Below, one piece after another: positions 9,598 to 19,529 of a stretch of DNA of 64,000 nt. Under the pieces are notes generated by a model that saw nothing but the letters and a program-made list of their open reading frames with translations, did not search any database and was not told where the DNA came from. The position numbers and the translations under genes were made by a program. Every line of letters starts with the position of its first letter. Positions within the stretch are counted from its first letter, which is position 1. The stretch lies in assembly GCA_020073565.1 (NCBI GenBank), contig JAIQEY010000001.1, positions 62,001 to 126,000 on the forward strand, in the 5' to 3' direction. Source of the stretch: Terriglobia bacterium (lineage in GTDB: Bacteria > Acidobacteriota > Terriglobia > Terriglobales > Acidobacteriaceae).

Positions 9598-9886
9598 GAG
9601 AATCGTCTCCTCTGGGTTCACGCATGTGGCTGGGTTTGGTCGGGATCGTCACTGCGTTGAACTGGGAGACGGGATCTGTCCCTGTCAAACCCAGGCCGGA
9701 AAGCACCTCACGGCGAAAGGCAACGATACGAGTAGTAATTTCTTCCAAACTCTCACGGACGACGATTTTCTCGCCATTGAGCAGGGTGACTAGCGTGTCG
9801 GGCGCATTCTCAACGAACTTGATCAGATCACAATTGACGGCAAGCGGTTGATTGTTTAAGCGGGTGAGACGTATCAAGGCAGCCAT
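9590..9886 (-). CDS. flbD: FlbD-family flagellar protein
   Basis: MAALIRLTRLNNQPLAVNCDLIKFVENAPDTLVTLLNGEKIVVRESLEEI is typical FlbD, next to stator genes. Confidence 0.88.
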   Translation of the reverse strand: MAALIRLTRLNNQPLAVNCDLIKFVENAPDTLVTLLNGEKIVVRESLEEITTRIVAFRREVLSGLGLTGTDPVSQFNAVTIPTKPSHMREPRGDDSRG

Positions 9887-9938
9887 CCTCCCCCTTGTGC
9901 GCTTTGCCGCAAGCCCATGCGCCTCAGGATGGACAGCA

Positions 9939-9966
9939 TAATCGGCAGTATGAGGTGCGATTACGA
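9939..9966 (-). promoter_or_regulatory. Weak sigma28-like -10 (GCCGATTA) upstream of flbD/stator operon
   Basis: TAATCGGC at 9939-9946 with a poor -35 (TCGTAATC) at the cluster spacing. Confidence 0.35.
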
Positions 9967-10207
9967 GTAGAGCTGACCGCGAAGTGCAGTACCGTGGTAA
10001 TACGAACGCAGATTACTCACGCACGGTCACCCGAGTGCCTACAGCAACCTGGGGACGCGAGTTCACAACTAATCTGTCACAGAGGTCGGCCAGCCTGATA
10101 AAAACGCATTGGTCCTGCTAAAGCCTCGCTTCTAACGAACCGTTAACTCCACGCGCCTGATATCCGGGACTCACGAAGACACGCGCTCGGGCCGATAGTT
10201 TTACATC

Positions 10208-10534
10208 ATGCAGACCGCAATGCATCTCGGAGGCGAGTACCCGGTTAAGCTATGCGACTTCTGCAGCCACGGCTTGTTTGTGAAGTGCTACACGTGCTAC
10301 TCCTTTGTGTATCTGAAAGGGACCTCGGCTGAGCATGATAGCGGGCAGGAGTGGAATGCCTGTGCAGAATGCGCCCGGCTGATTGACACAGATAAGTGGA
10401 AGGCGCTCACCGAGCGTGCGGTTCAAGCGTTCGCCCGGCAGAACCGGCTTGCCGGCTATGAAGTCCCGCTCATTCGAGAAGAGATGGATTACCTGCATCG
10501 GGCACTTCGTCAAAACCTGATTCCTGAGTCTTGA
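10208..10534 (+). CDS. Hypothetical Cys-rich (putative zinc-ribbon) protein
   Basis: CDFCSHGLFVKCYTCYSF...CAECARLID cysteine pairs; isolated ORF with coding-like composition. Confidence 0.6.
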   Translation: MQTAMHLGGEYPVKLCDFCSHGLFVKCYTCYSFVYLKGTSAEHDSGQEWNACAECARLIDTDKWKALTERAVQAFARQNRLAGYEVPLIREEMDYLHRALRQNLIPES

Positions 10535-10820
10535 GCGAAGTGGATGGCGTGCGCCGCGCGAACGCCCAAACTCGGACCGGAGAGTTGCGCTGGAGGCAAA
10601 CATTGGCGTTGCGGGCTTGAGAGCAAGCAAGTGCCCTGCATCCGGTGGCCTTATCTGTTTCTAATCCGACAAAAGCAAGGGTTCAGCTGATTTGAGAGGT
10701 GTTCCCGGTGTGCGCCAGCGAGATCTGGTCCGCACAACGGATGCGATAGCTGATCTTGGTATTGCACGTGCACACATTCTGCCGGGGAGTCGACTCAAAC
10801 ACAGTTCCAACCAAATACCA

Positions 10821-12275
10821 ATGTCCGCAGGAAACCGGATGCCTACAGTAGGTCTTTCAATGATCGTTAAGAACGGCGGGGAGACCCTTCGCCCCTGCTT
10901 GGAGAGCGCACGGGAGATCGTCTCGCAGATCGTCATTGCCGATACCGGCTGCACGGACAATACCTGTGACATTGCGCACGAATTTGGCGCAACCATCGTT
11001 TCTGTGCCCTGGGAGAACCACTTCGCGAACGCACGGAATGCCGCGTTGGCGCCCGTGACCACCGACTGGGTACTGGTACTCGATGCGGACGAGGAACTCG
11101 ACCGCGGCACGCAGCGAAGAATTCCAGAACTGCTCACAGAGTCGGGTGTCGGCGGGTACCTGACTCCGATTCGCAACTACATGCCTACCCGATTCAGCCG
11201 GGGATGGGACCGCGTCAGCGTGCCGAATGACTTTCAGCATGAGCGTGCTAAAAGTGCGCCATCCTTTTTTGTGCACGAAAACTGCCGTCTTTTTCGGCGG
11301 CATCCGGAGATTTATTTCGCCGGACGTGTACATGAATTGGTTGAGGATCAAATCCGAGGCTGCGGTCTCAAGCTGGAGATCGCGAGTTTCTTCATTCACC
11401 ATTTTGGACAGTTAGTGGAACAGGAAGCCAGGACACGGAAAGCAGGGTTCTACCACGACCTGCTGCGCCGTAAGGTCGAAGACCATCCGGATGACACGGG
11501 AGCATGGATCCAGCTCGGGCTTCACGAATTCGAATTTTTCAATCAGACGGATGAGGCCTTGCGGTGTTTTGAACGGGCCCTGGCGTTGAAGCCAGATGCG
11601 CCCGAAGCCTGGCTTTTCACAGCGATGGTTTACGCGCGTCTACAGCGCTACCAGGAAGCTTTGGAGGCGCTGGAGCGGGATCAACGGACCGGCGGCAGCT
11701 ACGCTTTGCGGGAGGATTTGAAAGGGGATGCACTCACCGGCCTGGGGCGATTTAGGGAGGCTCGCCTGAGCTACCGGCGAGCATTGAAGCCCTGCAAGGA
11801 CAATCCTCTAGTGGAAAGCAAGTTGGGATACGTGGAAGTTCACCTCGGCCAAAAGAACACTGGGCTTACATTATTGCGACGCGCTGCGAAGGGTGCGCCA
11901 AACATCTATGTTGTCCAGGACCGCCTGATGAAAGCTTGCATCGTTGCTGGTAGGTTGTCCGAGGCGGCCGAGGTGGCAGAACGCTGTGCCGAGGAGCTTT
12001 CGCACCCCAGATTATTCCTGCGCGCCGCCAGCATCCGGGCCCGATTACAGCAATGGGATCGAACCCTGGAGATCCTGCAGCACGGTCTGGAGCGGTTTCC
12101 GGAAGTCGCAGAGCTGCAGGCAGCATACGCAGAAACGCGGGCCAAACACCCCAATTTCAGTGGCTCGGGGGGAACTGCCGAGCGCACGATTCTTCCAACC
12201 CCATCAGGTTTTTCAGTACAGGGTAACCCACCGCAGGTTACCGACGTGCTACAGGAGGCCAAGTTTAAATCGTGA
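10821..12275 (+). CDS. Family 2 glycosyltransferase with C-terminal TPR repeats; candidate flagellin glycosyltransferase
   Basis: TVGLSMIVKNGGETLRPCLESAREIVSQIVIADTGCTDNT...WVLVLDADEELD plus TPR (ALRCFERALALKPDAPEAW); directly upstream of fliC. Confidence 0.85.
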   Translation: MSAGNRMPTVGLSMIVKNGGETLRPCLESAREIVSQIVIADTGCTDNTCDIAHEFGATIVSVPWENHFANARNAALAPVTTDWVLVLDADEELDRGTQRRIPELLTESGVGGYLTPIRNYMPTRFSRGWDRVSVPNDFQHERAKSAPSFFVHENCRLFRRHPEIYFAGRVHELVEDQIRGCGLKLEIASFFIHHFGQLVEQEARTRKAGFYHDLLRRKVEDHPDDTGAWIQLGLHEFEFFNQTDEALRCFERALALKPDAPEAWLFTAMVYARLQRYQEALEALERDQRTGGSYALREDLKGDALTGLGRFREARLSYRRALKPCKDNPLVESKLGYVEVHLGQKNTGLTLLRRAAKGAPNIYVVQDRLMKACIVAGRLSEAAEVAERCAEELSHPRLFLRAASIRARLQQWDRTLEILQHGLERFPEVAELQAAYAETRAKHPNFSGSGGTAERTILPTPSGFSVQGNPPQVTDVLQEAKFKS

Positions 12276-12286
12276 AGTGCCGATAG
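12259..12286 (+). promoter_or_regulatory. Sigma28-type promoter for fliC
   Basis: CCAAGTTT-N12-GCCGATAG; same -35 to -10 geometry as the other six. Confidence 0.7.
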
Positions 12287-12288
12287 GT

Positions 12289-12379
12289 AATCCCGCCAAA
12301 AGCAACCTCCTGCTCGATAAGGCGGCTGGCAAACCTGAGAGGTAAGCAGAGAGCCGCGACCCTCGGTGCAGGCGGGATT
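12289..12379 (+). ncRNA. Structured fliC 5' leader (candidate cis-regulatory RNA)
   Basis: 9-bp closing stem AATCCCGCC/GGCGGGATT (12289-12297/12371-12379), inner stem GCGGCT/AGCCGC (12322-12327/12352-12357), inner hairpin ACCTGAGAGGT. Confidence 0.4.
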
Positions 12380-12400
12380 CGAAAAAAGGAGATTCACACA

Positions 12401-13243
12401 ATGCTTAGCATCCTGAATAACGTTTCCTCACTGGGGGCGCAGAATCAGCTGAACGTCACGCAAGCGTCTCTGAACAAGACTCTCGCGCAGTTGTCCTCAG
12501 GCCAACGGATCAACTCCGGCGCAGACGACGCAGCCGGCCTCGCGATCGCCAACGGTCTCAGCGCCAACATCACCGCCCTGACCCAGTCCGTACGGAACGC
12601 GTCGGACGGCGTGGGCATGTTGCAGGTCGCCGACGGCGCCCTGTCCCAGATCACAACCCTGTTGAACCGCGCGGTTACACTGGCGACCGAATCCGCCACC
12701 GGCACTGTCAGCGACAGCCAGCGCACCGCTCTGGACGCCGAATTCTCTTCGATCAAGGCGGAAATCGACACGATCGGACAGAAGACCACCTACAACGGCC
12801 AGGCTGTCTTCGGTGCAGCAGCAAACTTGACGGTCTTCATGAGCGATTCGAGCGGCGCGGGCACGACCTCCGTCTCCGTGACAATCGGGCAAGTCGACTC
12901 GTCGCACCTGAGCTCGGGCGCCACGCCGTCCAGCATCGGTAGCGATGTTCTGACCAGCGTTGCCAGTGCAACGGCCGCTCTGGCGGACATCAACGCCGCG
13001 ATTGCCGGCGTCGCTTCTCTGCGTGGCACGCTTGGAGCTAGCTCGAACCAGCTCACAGCGGCCACCAACGTCATGAACAACCAGATCCAGAACTTGACGA
13101 ATGCCGAGAACGGGATCATGGCTGCCGACATTGGAAAGTCGACCGCAGATCTGTCGAAGTACAGCATCCTGCAGCAGACTGGTATCGCTGCCCTGCAGCA
13201 GTCGAACCAGATGCAGCAGTCCGTGCTGAAGCTCCTCCAATAA
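12401..13243 (+). CDS. fliC: Flagellin
   Basis: MLSILNNVSSLGAQNQLNVTQASLNKTLAQLSSGQRINSGADDAAGLAIANGL...ALQQSNQMQQSVLKLLQ. Confidence 0.97.
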   Translation: MLSILNNVSSLGAQNQLNVTQASLNKTLAQLSSGQRINSGADDAAGLAIANGLSANITALTQSVRNASDGVGMLQVADGALSQITTLLNRAVTLATESATGTVSDSQRTALDAEFSSIKAEIDTIGQKTTYNGQAVFGAAANLTVFMSDSSGAGTTSVSVTIGQVDSSHLSSGATPSSIGSDVLTSVASATAALADINAAIAGVASLRGTLGASSNQLTAATNVMNNQIQNLTNAENGIMAADIGKSTADLSKYSILQQTGIAALQQSNQMQQSVLKLLQ

Positions 13244-13257
13244 CCTCTTAACCTGGA

Positions 13258-13283
13258 TGGTGGGATTCTCACGGATCCCACCA
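13258..13283 (+). terminator. Rho-independent-like hairpin after fliC
   Basis: TGGTGGGAT-(8 nt)-ATCCCACCA perfect 9-bp stem followed by ACCATTCTTT. Confidence 0.65.
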
Positions 13284-13327
13284 ACCATTCTTTAACGGCA
13301 ACAAAAGTAGCTGAGGTTCAAATATTC

Positions 13328-14695
13328 ATGGGTTCGCTCTCCTCGATCAACCTCAACTCGTTACTCTCGGCCTTTGGTTCGTCTTCTACCGGCATTAACG
13401 TCCCCGCTGCGGTAGCTCAGGCCATGGCTGCTTTGTCGGGACCCGAACAACAGTGGCAGGCGGAGCAGGTCACGCTGCAGAGCCAAACCAACGACATCAA
13501 TTCGCTTCTGAAGGACATTTCGAGCCTGACGGACGCCTTGAGCGCTCTCGGGGACCCGGCTGGCGCGATAGCGTCGATGGCGACCACGTCCTCGAACTCC
13601 GGTCTTGTGACTGCCTCGGCAGCTGCCGGAACGATCGCCGGCAATCACGTGGTGGTGGTGAATAATCTTGCGACCACGGCCTCCTGGTACTCGAACTCGG
13701 TTGCCAGCAGCAGCACGACGCTTGCGGCGGGGAGTTTCGATTTCCAGATCGGATCCGGGGCGCCAACTCACGTCACGATCGGCAGCGGCGTGGATACGCT
13801 TGACCAGCTCGCCACTTACATCAATGGACTTGGGCAGGGTGTCACCGCCAGCGTCGTGAACGACTCGACCGGCTCCCGCCTCGCCATCGTCAGCAAAGCC
13901 TCGGGATCGGCTGCCAACTTCACGATCAGTAACCCCTCTGGCCTTACTTTCACGCAGGGTGTGGTTGGCAACGATGCTTCGCTTACGGTCGATGGCATTC
14001 CGATCCAGAGCGCAACCAACACTGTGACTGGCGCCGTGAACGGACTGACTCTTAATCTGCAAGGCGCGGCCCCGGGCACCCAGGTGAACATCTCGGTAAC
14101 TCCGGATTCAACCGAAATCTCCAAGGCGGTCAGCAGTTTCGTCGACGCTTACAACACACTCATCAAAGACGTAAACAGCGTCTATGCTGTGGATGGAAAT
14201 AACAAACAGGGCGCACTGGCAACTGACAGCACATTGCGCATGCTGCAGGACGACCTGTTGTCGGCAGGAAACTACACCGCTGCCAGCGGCACGATCAGCA
14301 GCCTGGCCGGCCTCGGGGTCACCATGAATAATGACGGGACTCTGAGCGTGGACAGCTCGAAGCTCGACAGTGCTGTTCAGAACAATTTTGCGGACGTGCA
14401 GGCCTTCATGCAGGGAGTAGCGTCGAATGGATTCGCCGCGTCGCTGAAGACACAACTCAGTACCCTCTCCGACCCGACCACCGGGGCGTTCACCGTGGAT
14501 CTCCAGAGCATCAAGAGCCAGAATGACGATCTGCAAAACAACATCGACAACTTTGAGGTCTATCTGCAGACTCAGCGAACCCTGCTTACGGCCCAGTACA
14601 ACCAGGCGGACATCCTGCTGCAGCAGTTGCCGAATCAACTGGCACAGCTTAACGCTATGCTGGGACTCACTAACAACAAGCAGAACGGCCAATGA
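13328..14695 (+). CDS. fliD: Flagellar hook-associated protein 2 (filament cap)
   Basis: FliD-like N and C termini; located between fliC and fliS. Confidence 0.93.
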   Translation: MGSLSSINLNSLLSAFGSSSTGINVPAAVAQAMAALSGPEQQWQAEQVTLQSQTNDINSLLKDISSLTDALSALGDPAGAIASMATTSSNSGLVTASAAAGTIAGNHVVVVNNLATTASWYSNSVASSSTTLAAGSFDFQIGSGAPTHVTIGSGVDTLDQLATYINGLGQGVTASVVNDSTGSRLAIVSKASGSAANFTISNPSGLTFTQGVVGNDASLTVDGIPIQSATNTVTGAVNGLTLNLQGAAPGTQVNISVTPDSTEISKAVSSFVDAYNTLIKDVNSVYAVDGNNKQGALATDSTLRMLQDDLLSAGNYTAASGTISSLAGLGVTMNNDGTLSVDSSKLDSAVQNNFADVQAFMQGVASNGFAASLKTQLSTLSDPTTGAFTVDLQSIKSQNDDLQNNIDNFEVYLQTQRTLLTAQYNQADILLQQLPNQLAQLNAMLGLTNNKQNGQ

Positions 14696-15162
14696 CCAGG
14701 ACTCAGACAGAACGGACATACCTGGCGACGGCCGTGCAGAACGCTACCTCGGCGGGTCTGGTCGTGATCCTTTTCGACTTGCTTATCTCCGACCTGAACG
14801 GCGCCATTGCTGCCATCGAGCGCAACCAGGCCGAGGAACTGGCGGCCAAGATCAAGCACGCTTTCCTGGTTCTACAGCAACTGGACGGTTCGCTCGACAT
14901 GGAACGCGGCGGACAGGCAGCCAAGCACTTTTCGAGCTTCTACGCGGCCATTCGATGCAAGGTGCTGGAGGGGCAGATCAAGCAGAGCTCCGAGATTCTG
15001 CGGCGCCAGATCGAACTGCTCTTCGAGGTGCGCCAAGCCTGGCAGCAGGTGGATCAGCCCAACCTGGGAATGAAAACCGAGCCGCAGTCAGCGGCCGCTG
15101 CTCCAGCCGCTCGATTCACAACATCCGATCAGGAAGTGACCACTACGAACTGGACAGCCTGA
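14692..15162 (+). CDS. fliS: Flagellar export chaperone FliS
   Basis: YLATAVQNATSAGLVVILFDLLISDLNGAIAAIERN; 4-nt overlap with fliD. Confidence 0.9.
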   Translation: MTRTQTERTYLATAVQNATSAGLVVILFDLLISDLNGAIAAIERNQAEELAAKIKHAFLVLQQLDGSLDMERGGQAAKHFSSFYAAIRCKVLEGQIKQSSEILRRQIELLFEVRQAWQQVDQPNLGMKTEPQSAAAAPAARFTTSDQEVTTTNWTA

Positions 15163-15487
15163 ACGCAGGCTCGTCTGCGCTCGCTCCGGTAGAGTTACCT
15201 CGACAAGCTGAGCCTCTCTCACGCGAGGCCATCTCACGTAAACCACCAGGGTCCTCAGGGGCTAAAGGTGCTGGGAAGTGTCAGCACATGTTGTTCCGGC
15301 CCGGTTCTGCATCACAGCCCTGTCTGCCAACCCAACGCTGGCGCTACGAATCGAGCGGAAGACGTAGCTGTTGTCACGGTCAATTGTGTAACGAATTCCG
15401 GAAGTTTTATTTGCAATCTTTTGACATCCCAACAATCTACGAGATTGTCTCAGCCCCTTAAGATGGGACTATGAACGAAACATCGAC

Positions 15488-16759
15488 ATGTTCCTGGAAG
15501 TGTGGGGCATGGTAACCGCGGCCAGTTCCCCGTCAGTTACCGCCGTCAGCACGAAAGCTTCTCTCCTTCCCGCGCAAGGTTCGCGGTTGGTTTCCGTGGA
15601 TGTCTTGCGTGGACTCGTCATGGTCATCATGGCGTTGGACCACACTCGGGACTTCATGACTTATCAGAGGTCTGCTCCTGAGGACCTGGCACACACGTCC
15701 GGGGCACTTTTCTTTACGCGCTTTCTCACTCACTTCTGCGCGCCCGTATTCGCTTTCCTGGCTGGCACCGGCGCATTCCTCGCCACTAGCCGCGGAAAGT
15801 CATTGCAACAGGTCTCCCGCTTCTTCTTCACTCGTGGTTTATGGCTTGTACTCCTCGAGTTCACGGTCATCGACTTCGCGTGGGGTTTTGTCCCTTGGGC
15901 GCATGCGGGAGTGATCTGGGGTTTAGGTTGGAGCATGGTTGCGATGGCGCTGATCGTGCGCCTTCCGGTCCGCTGGATCGGTGCGCTGGGATTGGGCATG
16001 ATCGCCACCCACAATCTGCTCGATCGTATCAATCCTGCCTCGTTCGGACAGCTCTCCTGGTTGTGGATCTTTCTACACACGCCCGGCCGCATTCCGGTCA
16101 GCACTCATTTTCAGTTCTCTACAAGGTACGTCCTGATTCCGTGGGTCGGTGTCATGGCTGCGGGTTTTGCTTTTGGAAGTCTGCTGCTCCGGCCCGACCG
16201 CCGCAAATGGATTCTGGCGCTCGGGATCTCCGCGACGACGCTGTTCTTCGTGCTCCGCGTGTTCAATTTTTACGGAAACGGTATCGCCGGACTGCTGTTC
16301 GGATACCCACGTTCTGCTGGCCCATGGAGTGTTCAGCCGACGCTTTCGTTGACGGTGATCTCATTCTTCAACACGCTCAAGTACCCGCCTTCTCTCGACT
16401 ACCTGCTCATGACCCTCGGGCCGTCTCTCATCCTGCTGGGGCTATTTGACAAGGCCAAAGCAGAACGCGGGCTGAGTCGTATTCTTCTGGTCTTTGGGCG
16501 AGTGCCGATGTTCTACTATGTCCTCCATCTCTATCTCATTCACATCCTGGCGATCTTGGTCGCGTTCGCTTTTCATCAGCCTATCTTGCACGGCTCCGTG
16601 ATCGCAGACCTTGCCACCAAACCCGCCGGGTATGGTCACGGTCTGCCCTTTATTTACGCCATGTGGATTCTGGCTGTCGCAATTCTCTACCTGCCTTGTC
16701 TGTGGTTTATGGAACTCCGGAGTCGGCATCGGGATTGGACTTGGCTCAGCTATCTGTGA
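15488..16759 (+). CDS. Multi-TM protein, DUF1624/acyltransferase-like
   Basis: RLVSVDVLRGLVMVIMALDHTRDFMTY... resembles DUF1624/heparan-glucosaminide acetyltransferase-like family. Confidence 0.75.
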   Translation: MFLEVWGMVTAASSPSVTAVSTKASLLPAQGSRLVSVDVLRGLVMVIMALDHTRDFMTYQRSAPEDLAHTSGALFFTRFLTHFCAPVFAFLAGTGAFLATSRGKSLQQVSRFFFTRGLWLVLLEFTVIDFAWGFVPWAHAGVIWGLGWSMVAMALIVRLPVRWIGALGLGMIATHNLLDRINPASFGQLSWLWIFLHTPGRIPVSTHFQFSTRYVLIPWVGVMAAGFAFGSLLLRPDRRKWILALGISATTLFFVLRVFNFYGNGIAGLLFGYPRSAGPWSVQPTLSLTVISFFNTLKYPPSLDYLLMTLGPSLILLGLFDKAKAERGLSRILLVFGRVPMFYYVLHLYLIHILAILVAFAFHQPILHGSVIADLATKPAGYGHGLPFIYAMWILAVAILYLPCLWFMELRSRHRDWTWLSYL

Positions 16760-16995
16760 CGGGCAGCTGAGTTTGTCCGGGATTGCTCGTGTACCATCTC
16801 CTGGCTTACGTAAACTGTCCAGATTTTTCTGACAGCCTGGCTTCTCCGTTGTGCACTATTTCCGCCTGCTCTATGCGATCCGAATCGCGGCAAAAACTGA
16901 ATGAACCTGGAACTCCACCCATTTGGGTAACGACAAACACTCTGATATGTTGGCGGTCTCTGGGAGGTGTTGATCTGAGAGATCAAGTTCTGGTC

Positions 16996-18387
16996 ATGCT
17001 CCGCGGCCAAGTCGCTGAGATCATTATTGGATCGGTCTTCGTGTTCATCGGATTAACGGCCTGCTGCATTGCAGCGATTCGCCGACGAAGCGGCATGCGC
17101 ATCTTTTTCTGGCTGGGAATCTGGAGCGCGATGTACGGCGCCGAGCACCTGGGTGAATCGCCGGCTGTCGTAGCGGTGTCGCCGCGCTGGCTTCAGATCA
17201 GCGCTCCATACGCGAACACTGCAATGACGTACCTAGCCGTAGTTGTTGGTTCGCTCTCCTTTCTGGAACTCAGCCTCGGCAAAATGCGGTTCCTCAATCA
17301 GGCGGGTGCATTCGTGGGGTTGGCGATTGCTGTCGCCGGCATTGGCTTCTTTGTGCTTACGGGCTCAAACGACAAGTTGATGCTCTACAACAATCTGCTT
17401 GAGGTCTGCCTACTCCTTGTCCTGATGACTGTCGTTGCAGTGCCGAGATTATCCAGGAAGTACCTCGTTTTGCCCGACCGCGGCGTTCTGGCCACGGGCA
17501 TGCTCGTTTTCACCATTGAAGCCCTTTACGCCAACCTATCGCGCAACCTTGGTTTCGCGACCCCGCGCCTTCTAGACCACCTCGGTTTTGCAATTCTTCT
17601 GTTCTCGTTTGGATATGTCGCCCTGCAGTTGGTCTTTCGCAACGAGCGCCGCTTGCTCTCCGTCGAAAACGAACTCGCCATCGCCCGCGAGATACAGACC
17701 TCAATTCTTCCGGGTTGCGTTCCCGAAATCAACAACCTTTCTATCAGCGCCGCTTACCGCCCTATGACTGCGGTCGCTGGAGATTTCTACGAGTTCATTC
17801 CTATCGACCAGAAGCGGGTTGGCATCCTGGTGGCCGACGTATCCGGTCACGGCGTCCCCGCGGCGCTCATTTCTTCCATGATTAAAGTGGCTATGCAGTC
17901 CGTCGTCACCTTCGCTGATGATCCAGCCCAAGTGCTGCGAGGCTTGAATCGTATTCTCTCGACGGAGTTGCGAGGCCACCTCACTTCCGCAGCGTATCTG
18001 TGGATAGATACAGAGAGCCAAAGTGCGCGCTACTCGGCCGCGGGGCACCCGCCGTTGCTGTTCTGGAGGAACACGCGCAGCGAACTGCAGCGCATTGAGA
18101 GCAACGGCCTGCTGTTCGGAGTCACAAACGACTCGGAATTTCCTGTGCGCAATCTGGCAATTGAGTCTCGCGACCGGTTCCTGATGTATACCGACGGGAT
18201 GGTGGAACCCGAGGGTGCCCGGGGCGAATCATTCGGGGATCGACAGCTTGAACAAGTGGTCCGTAATAACCGATCGCAGCCAGCGTCCGAGTTGTCGCGG
18301 CAACTGCTCTCCGAACTCCAGAACTGGCAGCGGGCATCAATGACCCAGCAGGACGACATTACTCTCATTGTCATTGATGTTCTTTAG
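16996..18387 (+). CDS. Membrane-anchored SpoIIE/PP2C-type serine phosphatase
   Basis: LAIAREIQTSILPGCVPEINNLSISAAYRPMTAVAGDFYEFIPIDQKRVGILVADVSGHGVPAALISSM; N-terminal TM segments. Confidence 0.85.
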   Translation: MLRGQVAEIIIGSVFVFIGLTACCIAAIRRRSGMRIFFWLGIWSAMYGAEHLGESPAVVAVSPRWLQISAPYANTAMTYLAVVVGSLSFLELSLGKMRFLNQAGAFVGLAIAVAGIGFFVLTGSNDKLMLYNNLLEVCLLLVLMTVVAVPRLSRKYLVLPDRGVLATGMLVFTIEALYANLSRNLGFATPRLLDHLGFAILLFSFGYVALQLVFRNERRLLSVENELAIAREIQTSILPGCVPEINNLSISAAYRPMTAVAGDFYEFIPIDQKRVGILVADVSGHGVPAALISSMIKVAMQSVVTFADDPAQVLRGLNRILSTELRGHLTSAAYLWIDTESQSARYSAAGHPPLLFWRNTRSELQRIESNGLLFGVTNDSEFPVRNLAIESRDRFLMYTDGMVEPEGARGESFGDRQLEQVVRNNRSQPASELSRQLLSELQNWQRASMTQQDDITLIVIDVL

Positions 18388-18613
18388 TTGCCCCCGGCGG
18401 CAAATCAACAATCGACTTGGTTTCTGACACCGGCGCACCGAGGCGAAAACCGCTTATGCGGTAGATTGATAGGTTCTTGCTACTGGCCTGGCCAAGCAAG
18501 GGAAAGACGTGGGTGGTACGAGTGTGGCTCGCCGCTCTGCGCAAGGCCATTCGGACGGGCAGCGACTGTCTCTATTGGCCGATTCGGAAGCTCGCTACAC
18601 GCAGCTGAACACC

Positions 18614-19507
18614 TTACTTCAGATAATCGAGCAAGCTCTGCGGAATGACCTTGGCCACCGCGGCCAGCGCCGCGTTGTGAGTGGTCTGGGCTTTCGACAG
18701 ATCGGTCGCCGCCTTGGCCAGGTCGACTCCCACCAGACTATTCTCCTGAGACTGGAGGTTCACCTTCTCCTGTTGCAGAAAAGACTGGTTTGAAGTCAGC
18801 TGATTCACACCGTTTCCGTAGAATACCCGCTGCTGCGACAGGTAATCGAGCGCGCCGCGGATTTGCGTGGTCGCGGTTCCGATAGCCGTGGTATTTCCGC
18901 TCTGCAGGGCAGTGAGAAGTTGTTGCAGCGAGGCCATTACATCGCCTCCGGACCCCTGAAACACCTGCGCGCCAGGCAGGTTCACCTGCAGGCTTCGGCC
19001 CTGCGCAATCTCGACGCTGTTGGTCCCGGCGTTTCCGTTATAGCGGACGCCAGAAGGCTGTGTGGAATCCAGCGTGAACGGCGGTGTCGTGGTCGCTGTG
19101 CCTGCAAAGATGAACGATCCCTTGTAGGAAACATTCGCGAGTTGGACGACCTGGTCGCGGATTCCCTGCACTTGCTGCGCGATCGCTTGCTGATCAGCGG
19201 CTGACAGCGTACCATTCGCGCCCTGAACTCCGAGAGCGATTGCGTGATTCAGCGCGGTCACCACCGAACTCAGAGTCGAATCTGCCGTTTGCAACAGTCC
19301 TTCCAGGCTGCTCGAGCTCTGAATGTACTGATCAGTCTGCTGCTGTGCCGCCTGGTTCTGCACGTCGGCAGCCGCGGCAGCCGGGTCATCGGAAGGCATG
19401 TTGACGCGCCGGCCAGTAGAAATCTGCTGAAGCGCGGTATCCACCTGGCTTTGGCTTTGCCAAAGATTGGTGAGAATATCAGCCGTGAAATCCGGATTCA
19501 CTCGCAT
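18614..19507 (-). CDS. flgL: Flagellar hook-associated protein 3
   Basis: RVNPDFTADILTNLWQSQSQVDTALQQISTGRRVNMPSDDPAAAA; next to flgK. Confidence 0.93.
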   Translation of the reverse strand: MRVNPDFTADILTNLWQSQSQVDTALQQISTGRRVNMPSDDPAAAAADVQNQAAQQQTDQYIQSSSSLEGLLQTADSTLSSVVTALNHAIALGVQGANGTLSAADQQAIAQQVQGIRDQVVQLANVSYKGSFIFAGTATTTPPFTLDSTQPSGVRYNGNAGTNSVEIAQGRSLQVNLPGAQVFQGSGGDVMASLQQLLTALQSGNTTAIGTATTQIRGALDYLSQQRVFYGNGVNQLTSNQSFLQQEKVNLQSQENSLVGVDLAKAATDLSKAQTTHNAALAAVAKVIPQSLLDYLK

Positions 19508-19529
19508 AGGTTTCGAGCGCTTGCGGCGC

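Noticed and set aside
9911-9926. Possible sigma54 promoter upstream of flbD (GGCGCATGGGCTTGC on minus)
   Set aside because: GG to GC spacing is one base too long for a canonical -24/-12 promoter.
18388-18613. Riboswitch-like string (GGCGAAAACCGCTTATGCGGT) after the SpoIIE gene
   Set aside because: Lies between two convergent gene ends, so it cannot be a leader of a flanking gene; only a short hairpin is supported.
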